64,000 bases of DNA from JAVKFY01 sp040223615 (GCA_040223615.1 JAVKFY010000034.1:66105-130104), one strand, 5' to 3'; numbered from the stretch's first letter, positions 33,479 to 43,163 are shown. The notes: generated by a model not told the origin, from the letters alone. Made by a program: numbers and translations.

Positions 33479-34834
33479 ATGACTGATTGGCACGAGATGA
33501 CCGCGCTGGCACTTGGTGCCGGTGTCGCCGCCGGCAAGATCGATCCGGTCGAGCTGGCCGACCATTTCCTGGAACGCATCGCGACGCACGACGCGGATCG
33601 GCGGGTTTACATCCTGCCGACGCCGGACCGTGCGCGGGCCGAAGCCGCGGCGGCGCGGGCGCGGCAGCAGGCGGGCCAGCGGCTCGGGCCGCTCGACGGC
33701 GTGCCGATGTCGTGGAAGGACCTGTTCGACACCGCCGGCATCACAACCACCTTCGGCTCGGCACTGTTTCGCGAGCGGGTGCCGGCGCACGACGCGCGGG
33801 TGCTGGCGCGGGCGACGGCCGCCGGCATGGTCTGTCTCGGCAAGACCACCCTATCCGAGCTCGCCTATTCCGGCCTCGGCATCAACCCGACCTTCGGCAC
33901 TCCGGCGAACGCCGCCGACCCGGACATCGAGCGCGTGCCCGGCGGCTCGTCGTCGGGCGCCGGCGTGTCGGTGGCGGGCGGGCTGGCGCCGGCCGGCATC
34001 GGCTCCGACACCGGCGGCTCGGTACGCATCCCCGCCGCGTGGAACGGGCTGGTCGGGCTGAAGACCACTATCGGCCGGCTGCCGCTGGATGGCGCCATGC
34101 CGCTGTCGCTCAGCTACGACACCGCCGGACCGCTGACGCTGGACGTGGCCGACGCGGCGGCGGTGTTCGCGGTGCTGGACGAGAGCCGCATGGCCGACCT
34201 CAAGGGCGCGAGCATCAAGGGCGCGCGGCTGCTGGTGCCGACCACCATCGTCTTCGACGGGCTGGACGACACCGTCGCCGGCGCGATCGGCGCGGCGCTG
34301 GAGAAACTGGCGCAAGCCGGCGCGGTGCTGGAACGGCTGCCGGTGCCGGAATTCACCGAGGCCTACGACGCGGTCGCCGAATACGGCAACGTGATCACCT
34401 CGGAGGGCTACGCGCTGTGGCGCGACGAGGTGGCGCGCGGCGGCAACCAGGTCTTCGGCCCGATCCGCGAACGGCTGCAGATGGCGGAGCAGATGACCGC
34501 CTATCAGGCCGAGAAGGCACACATGGTGCTGGGCGATATCGCCCGGCGGTTCCAGGCACGCTACGCCGGCTACCAGGCGGTGGTGATGCCGACCGTGCCG
34601 ATCGTGGCGCCGGCGATTCAGCCCCTGCTGGACGACCGCGCCGCGTTCGACGCCGCCAACGTGATGAGCGCGCGCAACACCCGCTTCGGCAATCTGATGG
34701 CCGGCTGCGGCCTGACCATCCCGTGTCAGCGCGACGGCGAGCTGCCGGTCGGCCTGTGCTTCATGGCCGCGCCGAACACCGAGGGCGCGCTGCTGCGCCT
34801 GGGCAAGGCGGTGGAGGCGGCTCTCCAAGTATAA
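33479..34834 (+). CDS. Amidase (amidase-signature family)
   Basis: A 451-residue Ser-cisSer-Lys hydrolase. The lysine is in GVPMSWKDLFDTAG near residue 79. GGSSSGAGVSVAGG and GSDTGGSVRIPA near residues 158-186 carry the two catalytic serines. This family includes GatA of the amidotransferase, but no gatB or gatC is adjacent and the protein is probably a stand-alone amidase. The ATG at 33479 lies 60 bases after the PEP-CTERM-like gene; a start further upstream is proline-rich and unlikely. A repeat-like element follows at 34841-34932. Confidence 0.87.
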   Translation: MTDWHEMTALALGAGVAAGKIDPVELADHFLERIATHDADRRVYILPTPDRARAEAAAARARQQAGQRLGPLDGVPMSWKDLFDTAGITTTFGSALFRERVPAHDARVLARATAAGMVCLGKTTLSELAYSGLGINPTFGTPANAADPDIERVPGGSSSGAGVSVAGGLAPAGIGSDTGGSVRIPAAWNGLVGLKTTIGRLPLDGAMPLSLSYDTAGPLTLDVADAAAVFAVLDESRMADLKGASIKGARLLVPTTIVFDGLDDTVAGAIGAALEKLAQAGAVLERLPVPEFTEAYDAVAEYGNVITSEGYALWRDEVARGGNQVFGPIRERLQMAEQMTAYQAEKAHMVLGDIARRFQARYAGYQAVVMPTVPIVAPAIQPLLDDRAAFDAANVMSARNTRFGNLMAGCGLTIPCQRDGELPVGLCFMAAPNTEGALLRLGKAVEAALQV

Positions 34835-34840
34835 CAACGT

Positions 34841-34932
34841 CGTCATGTCGGGCTTGACCCGGCATCAACGGCTTGCAGCGTTCGTGTGGCTGGCCGTAGA
34901 TCCTGGGTCGCGCTGCGCGTGCCCGGGACGAC
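34841..34932. repeat. Dispersed-repeat-like inverted element
   Basis: CGTCATGTCGGGCTTGACCC begins a segment that ends with a reversed, diverged copy (TCCTGGGTCGCGCTGCGCGT then GCCCGGGACGACG). It has the form of the small intergenic inverted repeats common in alphaproteobacteria. It fills the gap between the convergent amidase and LLM oxidoreductase. Confidence 0.6.
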
Positions 34933-34941
34933 GGGTACATA

Positions 34942-35811
34942 TTACCGCATTGCCTCGACGAACCGGCGCATGGCGTCGATCTGCTTGTCGAGCGGGCCGA
35001 TGTCCTGGCCGGAGCAGTAGAAGCCGACGTGGGTGATGCTGTGTTCGGCCCAGGCGTCGGCGGCGCGGCGCCAGTCGTCGGGGCCGCCCTTGCCGGCGCG
35101 GACCCAGACCTCGATGCCGAACTGGAACGGGTTGCGGCCCTCGTCGCGTAGATACTGACGCAGTTGCTTGAGCTGGCCGAGGCGTTCCTCGCTCGGCCCG
35201 CCGAGCGGTATCCAGCCCTGGCCGTACTTCGCGGCGCGGCGCAGCGCGGCATCGGCCGAGCCGCCGAACCAGACCGGGATCGGCCGCTGGATCGGCGGCG
35301 GGTTGATGCCGGATGCGGTGACGGTGTGGAAGTCGCCCTCGAAGGTGACGCTGCGCTCGGTCCACAGCCGGTTCATCAGCTCGACCTGCTCGGCCTGGCG
35401 CCGGCCGCGTGTCGCCCAGACCTCGCCCAGCGCCTCGTATTCCAGCGGGTTCCAGCCGACGCCGACGCCGAGGCGCAGCCTGCCGCCGGTGAGGATGTCG
35501 AGCTGCGCGGCCTGCTTGGCGACCAGCGCGGTCTGCCGCTGCGGCAGGATCAGCACGCCGGTGGCGATCTCCAGCCCGTCGGCGAAGGCGGCCAGGTAGG
35601 ACGCGGTGACGAACATCTCGTGGAAGGCGTCGTCGATGGTGTAAATCGGCGTGAAGCCGGGCAGCGCGTCGGCCTCGGCGGTGACCACGTGGTCGGGCAC
35701 CTCGATGAAATCGAACCCCAGCTCCTTGGTCGCCTGCGCCCAGTCGCGGATGGCATGGCGGTCGACGGCGATGTCGCGGGTCGGAAAGACGGCGCCGAGC
35801 TTCACGTCCAT
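34942..35811 (-). CDS. LLM-class flavin-dependent oxidoreductase
   Basis: A 289-residue luciferase-like monooxygenase family protein with a TIM-barrel fold using reduced FMN or F420. The order of motifs is typical: LGAVFPTRDI near residue 4, the EVPDHVV segment near 37, ILPQRQTALVAKQAAQLDIL near 86, and RLRLGVGVGWNPLEYEALG near 110. The ATG at 35811 gives MDVKLGAVFPTRD. It is the last gene of the minus-strand run below the TTC38-like gene, 10 bases apart, and may share its transcript. Substrate unknown. Confidence 0.85.
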   Translation of the reverse strand: MDVKLGAVFPTRDIAVDRHAIRDWAQATKELGFDFIEVPDHVVTAEADALPGFTPIYTIDDAFHEMFVTASYLAAFADGLEIATGVLILPQRQTALVAKQAAQLDILTGGRLRLGVGVGWNPLEYEALGEVWATRGRRQAEQVELMNRLWTERSVTFEGDFHTVTASGINPPPIQRPIPVWFGGSADAALRRAAKYGQGWIPLGGPSEERLGQLKQLRQYLRDEGRNPFQFGIEVWVRAGKGGPDDWRRAADAWAEHSITHVGFYCSGQDIGPLDKQIDAMRRFVEAMR

Positions 35812-35821
35812 ACGAGTCTCC

Positions 35822-37120
35822 TCAGACGGCGATGCGGCCCAGCCAGTCGGCATCGAGATGGCCGGCGCGGTGCCGCGTCCGCCTTTCCAACGCTTCGGCG
35901 GCGGCTTGGTTCTGTCCGGCGCGCAGATAGCCGATGATTACGGTGTCCTCGATCACGTCGCGTTGCGCGTGACTGCCGCCGATCCGCGCCAACTCGGACA
36001 GTGCCGGTTCCAGGATCGCCACCGCCCGGTCGGGCTCGCCGGCGTCGAAGGCGGCAAGCCCGCGGCACAACGCCGGCACCACCGGTCCGGCGGCCAGCTT
36101 GCCGGCGGCGACCAGGGCATCGATCTCGGCGATTCGCGCGGCAACGTCGGCGCCGGCGGCCGCCGCCGCCATGGTCGCGTGCACGTCGGCGAAGGGCAGG
36201 CCGGCATGCGGGAAGGCATTCCCTGCCAGCGCGGCGACCGGCCCCCAGGCCGCCGTGTCGACGGTCTGGCCATAGGCGGCGAGGCGCCAGAGCAGCGAGG
36301 CGGCGTCGGCCAGGGTGAACAACGGTGGCGAGGTGGCGACGTCCGGGCGGATTGCGTCGTCGTATAGCGCCAGCGCCGCGTCGACGTCGCCCAGTTGCAG
36401 CGCGAACAGCGCGGTGTGCCAGGTCAGGTGGCAGTGCAACTGGCTGTCGCGGTCGTAGTCGGGCAGCCAGGCGGCGACGAAATCGCGGCCGGCCGCGGCC
36501 TCGCCGGCCTCGTAGTAGGCGTGCGCGCGGGCATGCGCGGCGTGGGCGTTGCGCGGGTTCAGCTCCAGCGCCCTGTCGAGCAGCGGCGCGCCTTTTGCCG
36601 GATCGAAGGTCTCGGCGTAGGACCAGCCGAGATAGGTCAGGAACCACCAGTCCTCGTCCCAGCCGTGCGCGACGCTTTCCAGCAGGTCGCGCTGCGCCTC
36701 GTGGTGGTCGACCCGGCCGGAAAATCCCAGCAGGCCGTAGACGCCGAGTGCCAGCGACAATGGCAACGCGTCGCGCGGGAAGTCGCGCGCGTGGCGGGCG
36801 ACCTGCGCCATGGCGTCGCCGGCCCTGCCCTCCACCGCGAGCGCGATGGCCTCCACGTGGCCCTGCTCGCGCTCGCCCCTCGCTTGCTTGCGGGCGATGC
36901 CGGCGTGCTCGCGCGCCACCGCGGGCTGCGCGTACATCTGCGCCAGCCGTGCCCGCGCGGCGTGCGCCAGCGCGAAGTCGGGCGCCTCGGCCAACGCCGC
37001 GTCGAGCCGCTCCGCCGCCCCGGCGTTGGCCGACAGCAGCAGGTCGAGACCTTCGGTGTAGAGCGCGACTGCCGCCGGCTGGTCGCAGTTCACCGGCAAG
37101 CCGAAGCGATCCTGGGCCAT
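35822..37120 (-). CDS. TTC38-like tetratricopeptide repeat protein
   Basis: A 432-residue all-helical protein resembling the TTC38 family. Signatures are EGLDLLLSANAGAAERLDAA near residue 22, LPDYDRDSQLHCHLTWHTAL near 219, and many Ala/Leu/Arg helices. The role of the family is unknown. The ATG at 37120 overlaps the stop of the adenylate cyclase by one base, so it is co-translated with it. No signal peptide is seen. Confidence 0.7.
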   Translation of the reverse strand: MAQDRFGLPVNCDQPAAVALYTEGLDLLLSANAGAAERLDAALAEAPDFALAHAARARLAQMYAQPAVAREHAGIARKQARGEREQGHVEAIALAVEGRAGDAMAQVARHARDFPRDALPLSLALGVYGLLGFSGRVDHHEAQRDLLESVAHGWDEDWWFLTYLGWSYAETFDPAKGAPLLDRALELNPRNAHAAHARAHAYYEAGEAAAGRDFVAAWLPDYDRDSQLHCHLTWHTALFALQLGDVDAALALYDDAIRPDVATSPPLFTLADAASLLWRLAAYGQTVDTAAWGPVAALAGNAFPHAGLPFADVHATMAAAAAGADVAARIAEIDALVAAGKLAAGPVVPALCRGLAAFDAGEPDRAVAILEPALSELARIGGSHAQRDVIEDTVIIGYLRAGQNQAAAEALERRTRHRAGHLDADWLGRIAV

Positions 37121-38199
37121 CAGCCCTGTTCCGATTCCAGGAAGTAGAGCCGCTTGGTGCCGAAGCCCTTGATCTCGTACTCGCCGCGGTCGATCAGCAT
37201 GAAGTCGTCCTTCAGCAGCGTGTAGGTGTCGTCGCACACGGTGATCTGGCGCGGTTCGGAGAGCTGCTCCATGCGCGCGGCCAGGTTCACCGCCGGGCCG
37301 AAGATGTCGTAGACATACTTGTTGATGCCGACGATGGAGCCGATCAGCGGGCCGGTGTTGATGCCGATGCGGCACAGCCACGGCTCCGGCAGCGCGGCGT
37401 TGCGGCGGTCGAGATAGCGGCGCATGCGCAGCGCCACCTTGGCGATGTTGGCGGCGTGGTCGGGATTCGCCTCCGGCATGCCGGCGACCGCCATGTAGGC
37501 GTCGCCGATGGTCTTGATCCGCTCGCAGTCGAACATCTCCACGATGCGGTCGAAGGCGGAGAAGATGTCGTTCAGCTCGGCGATCAGCGGGCCGGGATCG
37601 CGCGACACCGTCATGTCGGTGAAGTCGACGAAGTCAAGCATCAGCACGGTGGCCTGCTCGAAACGCTGCGGCGTGGTGGTGCCGTAGTCCTTCATCTCCT
37701 CGTAGACCGACTTCGGCATGATGTTGAGCAGCAGCTTCTCGACCCGGTCCTTTTCCTTCTGCAGCTCGCGCGTGTTGCGCTCGGCCAGCTTGGAGTAGGA
37801 CTCCAGCATGTACTCCGCCTCCTTCTGCTTCGAGATGGAGGCGCACTCGACCAGGATGTCGGACGGCCCGCCGTCGACCAGCGGGCGGAATTCCAGCTTC
37901 ACCGGGACCGGGCGACCGCCGGCCTTGGCCTCGGTCTCGAAGCTGAACGGCCGGCCGCGCTCCATGCGCTCGCCGAGACGGTCGAGCGGCAGGCCGGGCA
38001 CGCGGCTGGCCAGCGTCTCGTCGTCCTCGCCGGTGCCGGGAAACCACTGGAAGAACTTGGCGTTCTCGTAGGCCACGGTCCAGGCGCCGGGCCGCACCAC
38101 GGCGATCGCCAGGTTCAGCTTGGCCAGCAGGTGGCGGGTGGTCTCCGCGTCGAGCGGCAGGTCGTCGTCGGGCGCGGGCGCGTGTTCGGCGGCGGACAT
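37120..38199 (-). CDS. Class III adenylate cyclase with N-terminal PAS-like domain
   Basis: A 359-residue protein. Residues about 24-125 resemble a PAS sensor (LNLAIAVVRPGAWTVAYENA). A coiled-coil linker follows (SYSKLAERNTRELQKEKDRV) and the cyclase domain covers about 165-345. Catalytic residues are in place: metal aspartates at 189 and 233, lysine 229 and aspartate 298 (YDIFG) for adenine, and asparagine 305 with arginine 309. The Lys and Asp pair predicts ATP rather than GTP. A truncated hemoglobin gene lies 13 bases upstream and a hybrid kinase above that, suggesting a gas- or redox-linked cAMP switch. Confidence 0.9.
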   Translation of the reverse strand: MSAAEHAPAPDDDLPLDAETTRHLLAKLNLAIAVVRPGAWTVAYENAKFFQWFPGTGEDDETLASRVPGLPLDRLGERMERGRPFSFETEAKAGGRPVPVKLEFRPLVDGGPSDILVECASISKQKEAEYMLESYSKLAERNTRELQKEKDRVEKLLLNIMPKSVYEEMKDYGTTTPQRFEQATVLMLDFVDFTDMTVSRDPGPLIAELNDIFSAFDRIVEMFDCERIKTIGDAYMAVAGMPEANPDHAANIAKVALRMRRYLDRRNAALPEPWLCRIGINTGPLIGSIVGINKYVYDIFGPAVNLAARMEQLSEPRQITVCDDTYTLLKDDFMLIDRGEYEIKGFGTKRLYFLESEQG

Positions 38200-38212
38200 C
38201 GCGGGCTCCGGG

Positions 38213-38569
38213 TCAGGTCGAGACGACGTAGGAACTGCGCGCCGCGACCTGATTCATGATCGCGCGCACGTCCTCGTCCTCGACGCCGTGATCCTCCAGC
38301 GCTTCCTGCAGCACCATCGCGGTCTCCTCGAAGGCGGCCTGGTTGATCCGGTGCGGCGCGTGCACGCGCTGTAGCTGTTCGTTGGTGTAGCTGGCCGGGC
38401 CGCCCATCACCTGGGCGATGAACTTGGTCTGATGATCGATCAGGTTGCGCATGTCGACGCCCTCGAAATAGCCGGCCAGTTGCGGCGACTCGAGCAGGCG
38501 GTCGTAGAAGGTCGAGACGATGCGGCTGACGCTGGCGAAGCCGCCGTACTTCTCGAACATGCTCGCCAT
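38213..38569 (-). CDS. Truncated hemoglobin, group I
   Basis: A 118-residue heme-binding globin. The proximal histidine is His70 in QRVHAPHRI. Tyr22 in FYDRLLESP fits the B10 position, and HQTKFIAQVMGGP near 46-58 is the distal helix. The length and motif order match trHbN-type proteins, which bind O2, CO or NO and can detoxify NO. The ATG at 38569 is chosen because it gives the standard N-terminus; the longer frame upstream overlaps the hybrid kinase end. It is 13 bases from the adenylate cyclase and 85 from the kinase, in one run. Confidence 0.9.
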   Translation of the reverse strand: MASMFEKYGGFASVSRIVSTFYDRLLESPQLAGYFEGVDMRNLIDHQTKFIAQVMGGPASYTNEQLQRVHAPHRINQAAFEETAMVLQEALEDHGVEDEDVRAIMNQVAARSSYVVST

Positions 38570-38654
38570 GACGATCCCCCGATTCGGTGTCTTGCGTGGT
38601 GAGCCCTGCCCTTCGATAGCGAACCGGGGCGCAAAATGCCAGGGGGGAAGTGTT

Positions 38655-41291
38655 TCAGGCGGCGTCGAGCCGGGACCGGGCCGCGGCCAGGCCGGCGTGC
38701 AGCAGGCGCGCCGCCTCCTCGGCGGACCAGTCGATCGCGCCACCGTCGCGCGCCGCCCGCTCCACCTCGGCCATCGCCTGGCTCAGGCCGGCCAGGCCCA
38801 AGCTGCCGGCGGCCGACTTCAGGGCATGCGCATCGCGGCCGAGATCGAGCGCCTTGTTGCCGGCCGCGATCATCCGGTCGAGCCGGTCGCGGGCGTCCGC
38901 GGCAAGCTGTTCCAGCGCCACCAGCACGCCATCGTCGCCGATCGCCTCGCGCAGGTCGTCCAGGCGGGCGGTGTCGAGGGTGTCGTCTTCGGCCGGCGCG
39001 GGCGGCTCTGGCGCCGCACCCGGCGCGGCGGCGCCGAAACGCGCCAGCGCCGACGCCAGCGCCGCGACGTCCATCGGCTTGGCCAGGAAATCGTCCATGC
39101 CGGCTTCGGTACAGGCCAGCCGGATTTCGGCGGTCAGCGCGGCGGTCAGCGCCAGGATCGGCAACTGGCCGGCCGGTGGCGGCAAAGCGCGGATATGCCG
39201 GGTCGCCTCCAGGCCGTCCATCTCGGGCATCTGCACGTCCATCAGCACGACGTCGTAGGGCAGCCGGCCCACCGCCTGCACCGCCTCGTAGCCGTCGCCG
39301 ACAACGTCGGCGTTGTGGCCGAAGCTGCGCAACAGACGGCGGATCACCTCCTGGTTGACCCGGTTGTCCTCGGCGACCAGGACGCGCAATGCCTTTTGCC
39401 GGGCCTGGCTGGTGCCGGTCGGCATGGCGGGTTCCTCGACCTCGAGTCCGGCGGCCTCGCACAGCAGCCGGTGCAGTCGCGCCGGCGTCAGCGGCTTGGC
39501 GGTGCTCAACCCGTTCGGCCGGTCGATGGCGCAGCCGGCATTGGCGTCATCGGGCCCGACAGACGGACAGTCGGCCAGCACCAGGTCGACATCGGCCGGC
39601 GCGGTCGGCGCCGCGTCGGCCTCCGCGACCGCGCAGTGCCAGTGTTCGAGCTGACGGCGGAGCCATTGCCGGTAGCGCGGCTGGGGATGGGCGATCAGGA
39701 CGCGGGCTGGCGGCGGCGGTGGCGGCGCGGCCTTGGCCTCGCGCGGCGCCGCGAACGGGATCTCGAACCAGAAGCGGCTGCCCTCGTCGACGACGCTGTC
39801 GACGCCGATGCGGCCGCCCATCAGTTCGGCCAGACGCTTGCAGATTGCCAGCCCCAGGCCGGTGCCGCCGTGCCGGCGCGCGTCGGCGGCGCTGATCTGG
39901 CTGAACTCCTTGAACAGGCGGTCGAGCTTGTCGGCGGGGATGCCGGCGCCGGTGTCGACAACGTCGACGCGCAAGTGCGTCGTGTTGCCGGCCGTCGTGG
40001 CGGTGCAAGAGACGTCGATGCCGACCAGGCCGGTCCTGGTGAACTTCAAGGCGTTGCCGATCAGGTTCATCAGGATCTGGCGCAACCGGCCGAAATCGCC
40101 GCGTAGCCGGGCCGGCACCGCCGGGTCGATCACGCAGGCCAATTCCAGGTCCTTCTCCAGCACTTTCGGCGCCAGCAGGTCGATCACCTGCCCGACCACG
40201 CGGGCGGGCTCGAAGTCGACGTCCTCCAGCGGCATCTGCCCGGCCTCGATCTTGGAGAAGTCGAGCAGGTCGTTGATGATCGTCAGCAGCGCGTCGCCGG
40301 AGTCGCGCACCGTGGTCACCATGGTGCGCTGGTCGGCATCGAGCCTGGTGTCGAGCAGCAGGCCGGCCATGCCGATGACGCCGTTCATTGGCGTGCGGAT
40401 CTCGTGGCTCATCATCGCCAGGAACTGGCTTTTCATCCGGTCGCCGCGCTCGGCGGCCTCCTTGGCGGCGGCCAGGTCGGCCAGCGTCGCCTGCAGCTCG
40501 GCGGTGCGATCCTCGACGGCGTGCTCCAGGTTGTCGCGGGCCCACTCGACCTCGCGCCGCGCCTCGACCTGTTCGGTGATGTCGGCGGCGTGGATGTTCA
40601 CATAGCCGGCGTCGGGGATCGGCGTCAGGTACAGCGCCAGGTGGGTGCTGCCGTCCTCCAGGTGCAAGGTGGCCGGCCGGCGCTGGCGGTGGCAGGTGGC
40701 GACAGCCGGTTGCAGGTTGGCGGACAGGCGCCGCCACTGGCCATCAGCCCACAGGCCCGCCGCACGGTAGGCCGCCTTGTTGGCGTAGATTGCGGCGCCA
40801 TCCGGCGCCACCCGCAGGACCGGTGCCGGATTCTCGTTCAGCAGCCGGGCGAGCGCGGTGGCGCTGGCCTGGGCCCGGTCGAGTTCGCGGCGCAATACGG
40901 TTGCCTGGCGCGCGCGGCGCCGGCCGGCCTCGGCAAGGTCGCCGATCTCGCCGGATGGAACGACGCCGGAATCGTCGACGGTGGCGTCCGTGGCGGCGGT
41001 GACCAGGGCGGCGGCGCGACGTGCCGGTGCCTGCACCGCGACCAGCAGGAAGCCGGCGCCGGCGAGCCACACGATCAGGCCGGGCACCACCGCGTGGGCC
41101 GCCGCGCTTCCTGCGACGAGGTACAGGGCCGACAGGCAGAGGCCGAGCGTGGCGCCGCCGACTCCCAGCCAGCGCCACAGCAGCGGTGAGCGCAAGGCGG
41201 CGGACCGGCTTGGCGTGGATCGGTCGTGATACGCGGCGGACAACAACGCAGACAGCCTCGGGTTACGCGCCCCGAAGCTGACCGAAAACAA
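38655..41291 (-). CDS. Hybrid sensor histidine kinase with PAS, two receiver domains and an HPt domain
   Basis: An 878-residue inner-membrane kinase. Two transmembrane helices lie at about 40-62 and 66-88, with a very short outside loop. A PAS-like domain spans about 145-250. HisKA has the phospho-accepting His296 (MMSHEIRTP) and the ATPase core runs to about 515. The first receiver (530-610) lacks the acidic pair and looks degenerate. The second (636-755) is intact with Asp685, Thr716 and Lys738. The final HPt domain has His822 ([10 protein letters not shown]). The start codon is probably TTG at 41291 and uncertain. It is upstream of the globin and cyclase genes. Confidence 0.9.
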   Translation of the reverse strand: MFSVSFGARNPRLSALLSAAYHDRSTPSRSAALRSPLLWRWLGVGGATLGLCLSALYLVAGSAAAHAVVPGLIVWLAGAGFLLVAVQAPARRAAALVTAATDATVDDSGVVPSGEIGDLAEAGRRRARQATVLRRELDRAQASATALARLLNENPAPVLRVAPDGAAIYANKAAYRAAGLWADGQWRRLSANLQPAVATCHRQRRPATLHLEDGSTHLALYLTPIPDAGYVNIHAADITEQVEARREVEWARDNLEHAVEDRTAELQATLADLAAAKEAAERGDRMKSQFLAMMSHEIRTPMNGVIGMAGLLLDTRLDADQRTMVTTVRDSGDALLTIINDLLDFSKIEAGQMPLEDVDFEPARVVGQVIDLLAPKVLEKDLELACVIDPAVPARLRGDFGRLRQILMNLIGNALKFTRTGLVGIDVSCTATTAGNTTHLRVDVVDTGAGIPADKLDRLFKEFSQISAADARRHGGTGLGLAICKRLAELMGGRIGVDSVVDEGSRFWFEIPFAAPREAKAAPPPPPPARVLIAHPQPRYRQWLRRQLEHWHCAVAEADAAPTAPADVDLVLADCPSVGPDDANAGCAIDRPNGLSTAKPLTPARLHRLLCEAAGLEVEEPAMPTGTSQARQKALRVLVAEDNRVNQEVIRRLLRSFGHNADVVGDGYEAVQAVGRLPYDVVLMDVQMPEMDGLEATRHIRALPPPAGQLPILALTAALTAEIRLACTEAGMDDFLAKPMDVAALASALARFGAAAPGAAPEPPAPAEDDTLDTARLDDLREAIGDDGVLVALEQLAADARDRLDRMIAAGNKALDLGRDAHALKSAAGSLGLAGLSQAMAEVERAARDGGAIDWSAEEAARLLHAGLAAARSRLDAA

Positions 41292-41303
41292 CCTAAAGTT
41301 GTA

Positions 41304-41720
41304 TTAAGGGCGGCAGGTTGCCGCGTCGCGGGTCTGCCGGTCGATGCCGATGGCGGCGGCATGGCGCACCCGCGGGTCGCCGTCGCCGGTGCGCGGATAC
41401 AGGAACAGGTGCAGCACGCAATCGTCGAAGCGATAGGCCAGGACCAGCGCCTGACCGTCGCGCCGGCGCATCGCCGGATCGCCGAAATGGCGCCGCAACG
41501 CGGTCTGATCCAGGCCGTCGAGGGCCCGGCCGGCCTGCGGCGACGGCTGGCCGGGCGACACGTGCGCCAGCATCGTTCCGGTACCGTTCTGGTCCCCGGG
41601 ATCGGCTGCTTGGGTCGACACGGCGGCTGGCGCCACCGACGTCCGATCGGCCGGCGCCGTCGCCTGGCAGCCGGCCAGTGCGGCGGCCGCCAGGGTCAGC
41701 GCCAGGGTCGGCGATCTCAC
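41304..41720 (-). CDS. Hypothetical lipoprotein
   Basis: A 138-residue protein with a lipoprotein signal (lipobox LAGC at residues 15-18). The mature part has a disordered Ala/Thr/Pro stretch, then a small domain (DQTALRRHFGDPAMRRRDGQ, then YRFDDCVLHLFLYP) containing two more cysteines. No family name is offered. The start is a GTG overlapping the bactofilin stop (GTGA at 41717-41720). The kinase begins 12 bases after this gene's stop. Confidence 0.65.
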   Translation of the reverse strand: MRSPTLALTLAAAALAGCQATAPADRTSVAPAAVSTQAADPGDQNGTGTMLAHVSPGQPSPQAGRALDGLDQTALRRHFGDPAMRRRDGQALVLAYRFDDCVLHLFLYPRTGDGDPRVRHAAAIGIDRQTRDAATCRP

Positions 41721-42319
41721 TCGGCGGCAGCCACCGGCTGCGCTGCCGGCGCGGTTTTCTCCAGCTCTTCCATGGTGCCGGAGATCACGCCGCCGCTTTC
41801 CACTTCCATCTTGGCGTAGCGCAGGCTGCCGACCACCCTGCCGGTGCCGCGGATGGTGATCTTGCCGTGCACTACGAGGTCGCCCTCGAAGCAGCCGCCG
41901 ACGATCGCATCCTCGATGTCGGCATCGCCCTTGAAGGTGCCACTTTCGGCAACCTCGATGATGCGGGCGTTCTTCAGGCTGGCTTCAACGCGGCCCTCGA
42001 CCAGCAAATGCTCGCAGGCGCTGATCTCGCCGTTCAGCACGATGCCCTGGCCGACGGTGAGCTTGCGCTCCGGCTCCGCCTTCGGGGCAGCCTGGGCGGT
42101 GGCGCCCAGCGGCGTGCTGGTCGGGCCGCTGCCCGGGATGGTCGGCACCCGGCGGGCGACCTCCGGCCGGAAAGCACCGGCTTCGGGCGTTCTGTCGGCG
42201 GGATTGTTGGCCATGCGCTGCCTTTCGATTCCAGTGGGCCTGGAGATTGCCGGCCGGCTCACTGCCGGCTCGGCCTCCGTGGCCGGTTCCTTCTTGTCGT
42301 CCTTCTTGCGCGAGAACAT
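41717..42319 (-). CDS. Bactofilin (polymer-forming cytoskeletal protein)
   Basis: A 200-residue protein whose C-terminal half is the DUF583 beta-helix of bactofilins: GIVLNGEISACEHLLVEGRV, then FKGDADIEDAIVGGCFEGDL and GRVVGSLRYAKMEVESGG. Bactofilins polymerise without nucleotides into filaments that organise cell shape, stalks or surface enzymes. The N-terminal 85 residues are disordered and charged. The ATG at 42319 begins MFSRKKDDKKEPA. The neighbouring lipoprotein is translationally coupled and could be a partner. Confidence 0.9.
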   Translation of the reverse strand: MFSRKKDDKKEPATEAEPAVSRPAISRPTGIERQRMANNPADRTPEAGAFRPEVARRVPTIPGSGPTSTPLGATAQAAPKAEPERKLTVGQGIVLNGEISACEHLLVEGRVEASLKNARIIEVAESGTFKGDADIEDAIVGGCFEGDLVVHGKITIRGTGRVVGSLRYAKMEVESGGVISGTMEELEKTAPAAQPVAAAE

Positions 42320-42389
42320 TACGGGCTCCCTCGCTGCGCGTCATCCGGTTCCGCCGGAGCCCCCGTCCGGCGTCGGGTCGTCAGTCGGC

Positions 42390-43064
42390 CTAGGCGACGC
42401 CGTGGCGCCGCTGGGCCTGCTTGAACACGTGCACCATCATCGCGGTGGCGAACACAGGCGCCACCAGGTTGATGACCGGCACGGTGAGCAGGAATGCAAT
42501 CACGACACCGGTTAAGAAAACCGTTAACCCTGTTCGCCGCCGCAGCCTGGAGGCCTCGGAAGGCGTCATGTGTCTGATACTTACCAGCTCAAAGTACTCT
42601 CGACTCAGAAGATAACCGTTCAAGGCATAGAAAACAAAGAGATTGAGCCCGGGCACCAAATAAAGCGGCAAGCACAGGATGTTCAGCACCACGACCACCA
42701 GCACGAGCCGCAAACTTTGCAGCAGCGCCTGCATCAGCGGTACGTCGCGACCCGGTGAATCGGCCGGGTAGTAGCGATTCTCCACCGCCTCGGCGATCGA
42801 ATCGAGGAAGAAACACACGAAAAATGTGGCAATAGAGGGAAACAGCACGAAGAGCGCGATCAGCACCACGCCGATGCCGGCGGCCTCGACCAGCCAGTTC
42901 AGCCAGCCCCAGTCGAACACCGTGAGCATCGGCAGCACGAGGTAGTTGGCCAGCGCGATGACGCCGATGAACACCACCAGCGTCAGGCCGATCGACAGCC
43001 AGAGGACATGGCGGAAGGCCTTTTCCGGCATTTGCGCCAGGGCCTTGGAGAAGGCGGAAAGCAT
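42390..43064 (-). CDS. EI24/CysZ-like membrane protein
   Basis: A 224-residue polytopic membrane protein with about four to six hydrophobic helices (LSIGLTLVVFIGVIALANYL, VLNILCLPLYLVPGLNLFVF). The overall pattern (SKALAQMPEKAFRHVL at the start, LNGYLLSREYFELVSIRHM) matches the EI24/CysZ family, to which sulfate transporters belong. Many alphaproteobacterial members have no proven cargo. The ATG at 43064 gives MLSAFSKAL. It heads the minus-strand run that includes the bactofilin. Confidence 0.8.
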   Translation of the reverse strand: MLSAFSKALAQMPEKAFRHVLWLSIGLTLVVFIGVIALANYLVLPMLTVFDWGWLNWLVEAAGIGVVLIALFVLFPSIATFFVCFFLDSIAEAVENRYYPADSPGRDVPLMQALLQSLRLVLVVVVLNILCLPLYLVPGLNLFVFYALNGYLLSREYFELVSIRHMTPSEASRLRRRTGLTVFLTGVVIAFLLTVPVINLVAPVFATAMMVHVFKQAQRRHGVA

Positions 43065-43163
43065 GACCGCAACATGGCGACACGAAAGTGGCGCGTCCAG
43101 GGCAAAGCTTTGTCGCGGCCGCGGCAATCGCGGATACTCGGTTCCAGATCAGGGAGACTTCAG

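Noticed and set aside
33304..33790. Minus-strand frames opposite the amidase start
   Set aside because: They lack ribosome sites and motifs, and overlap the amidase and PEP-CTERM-like genes.
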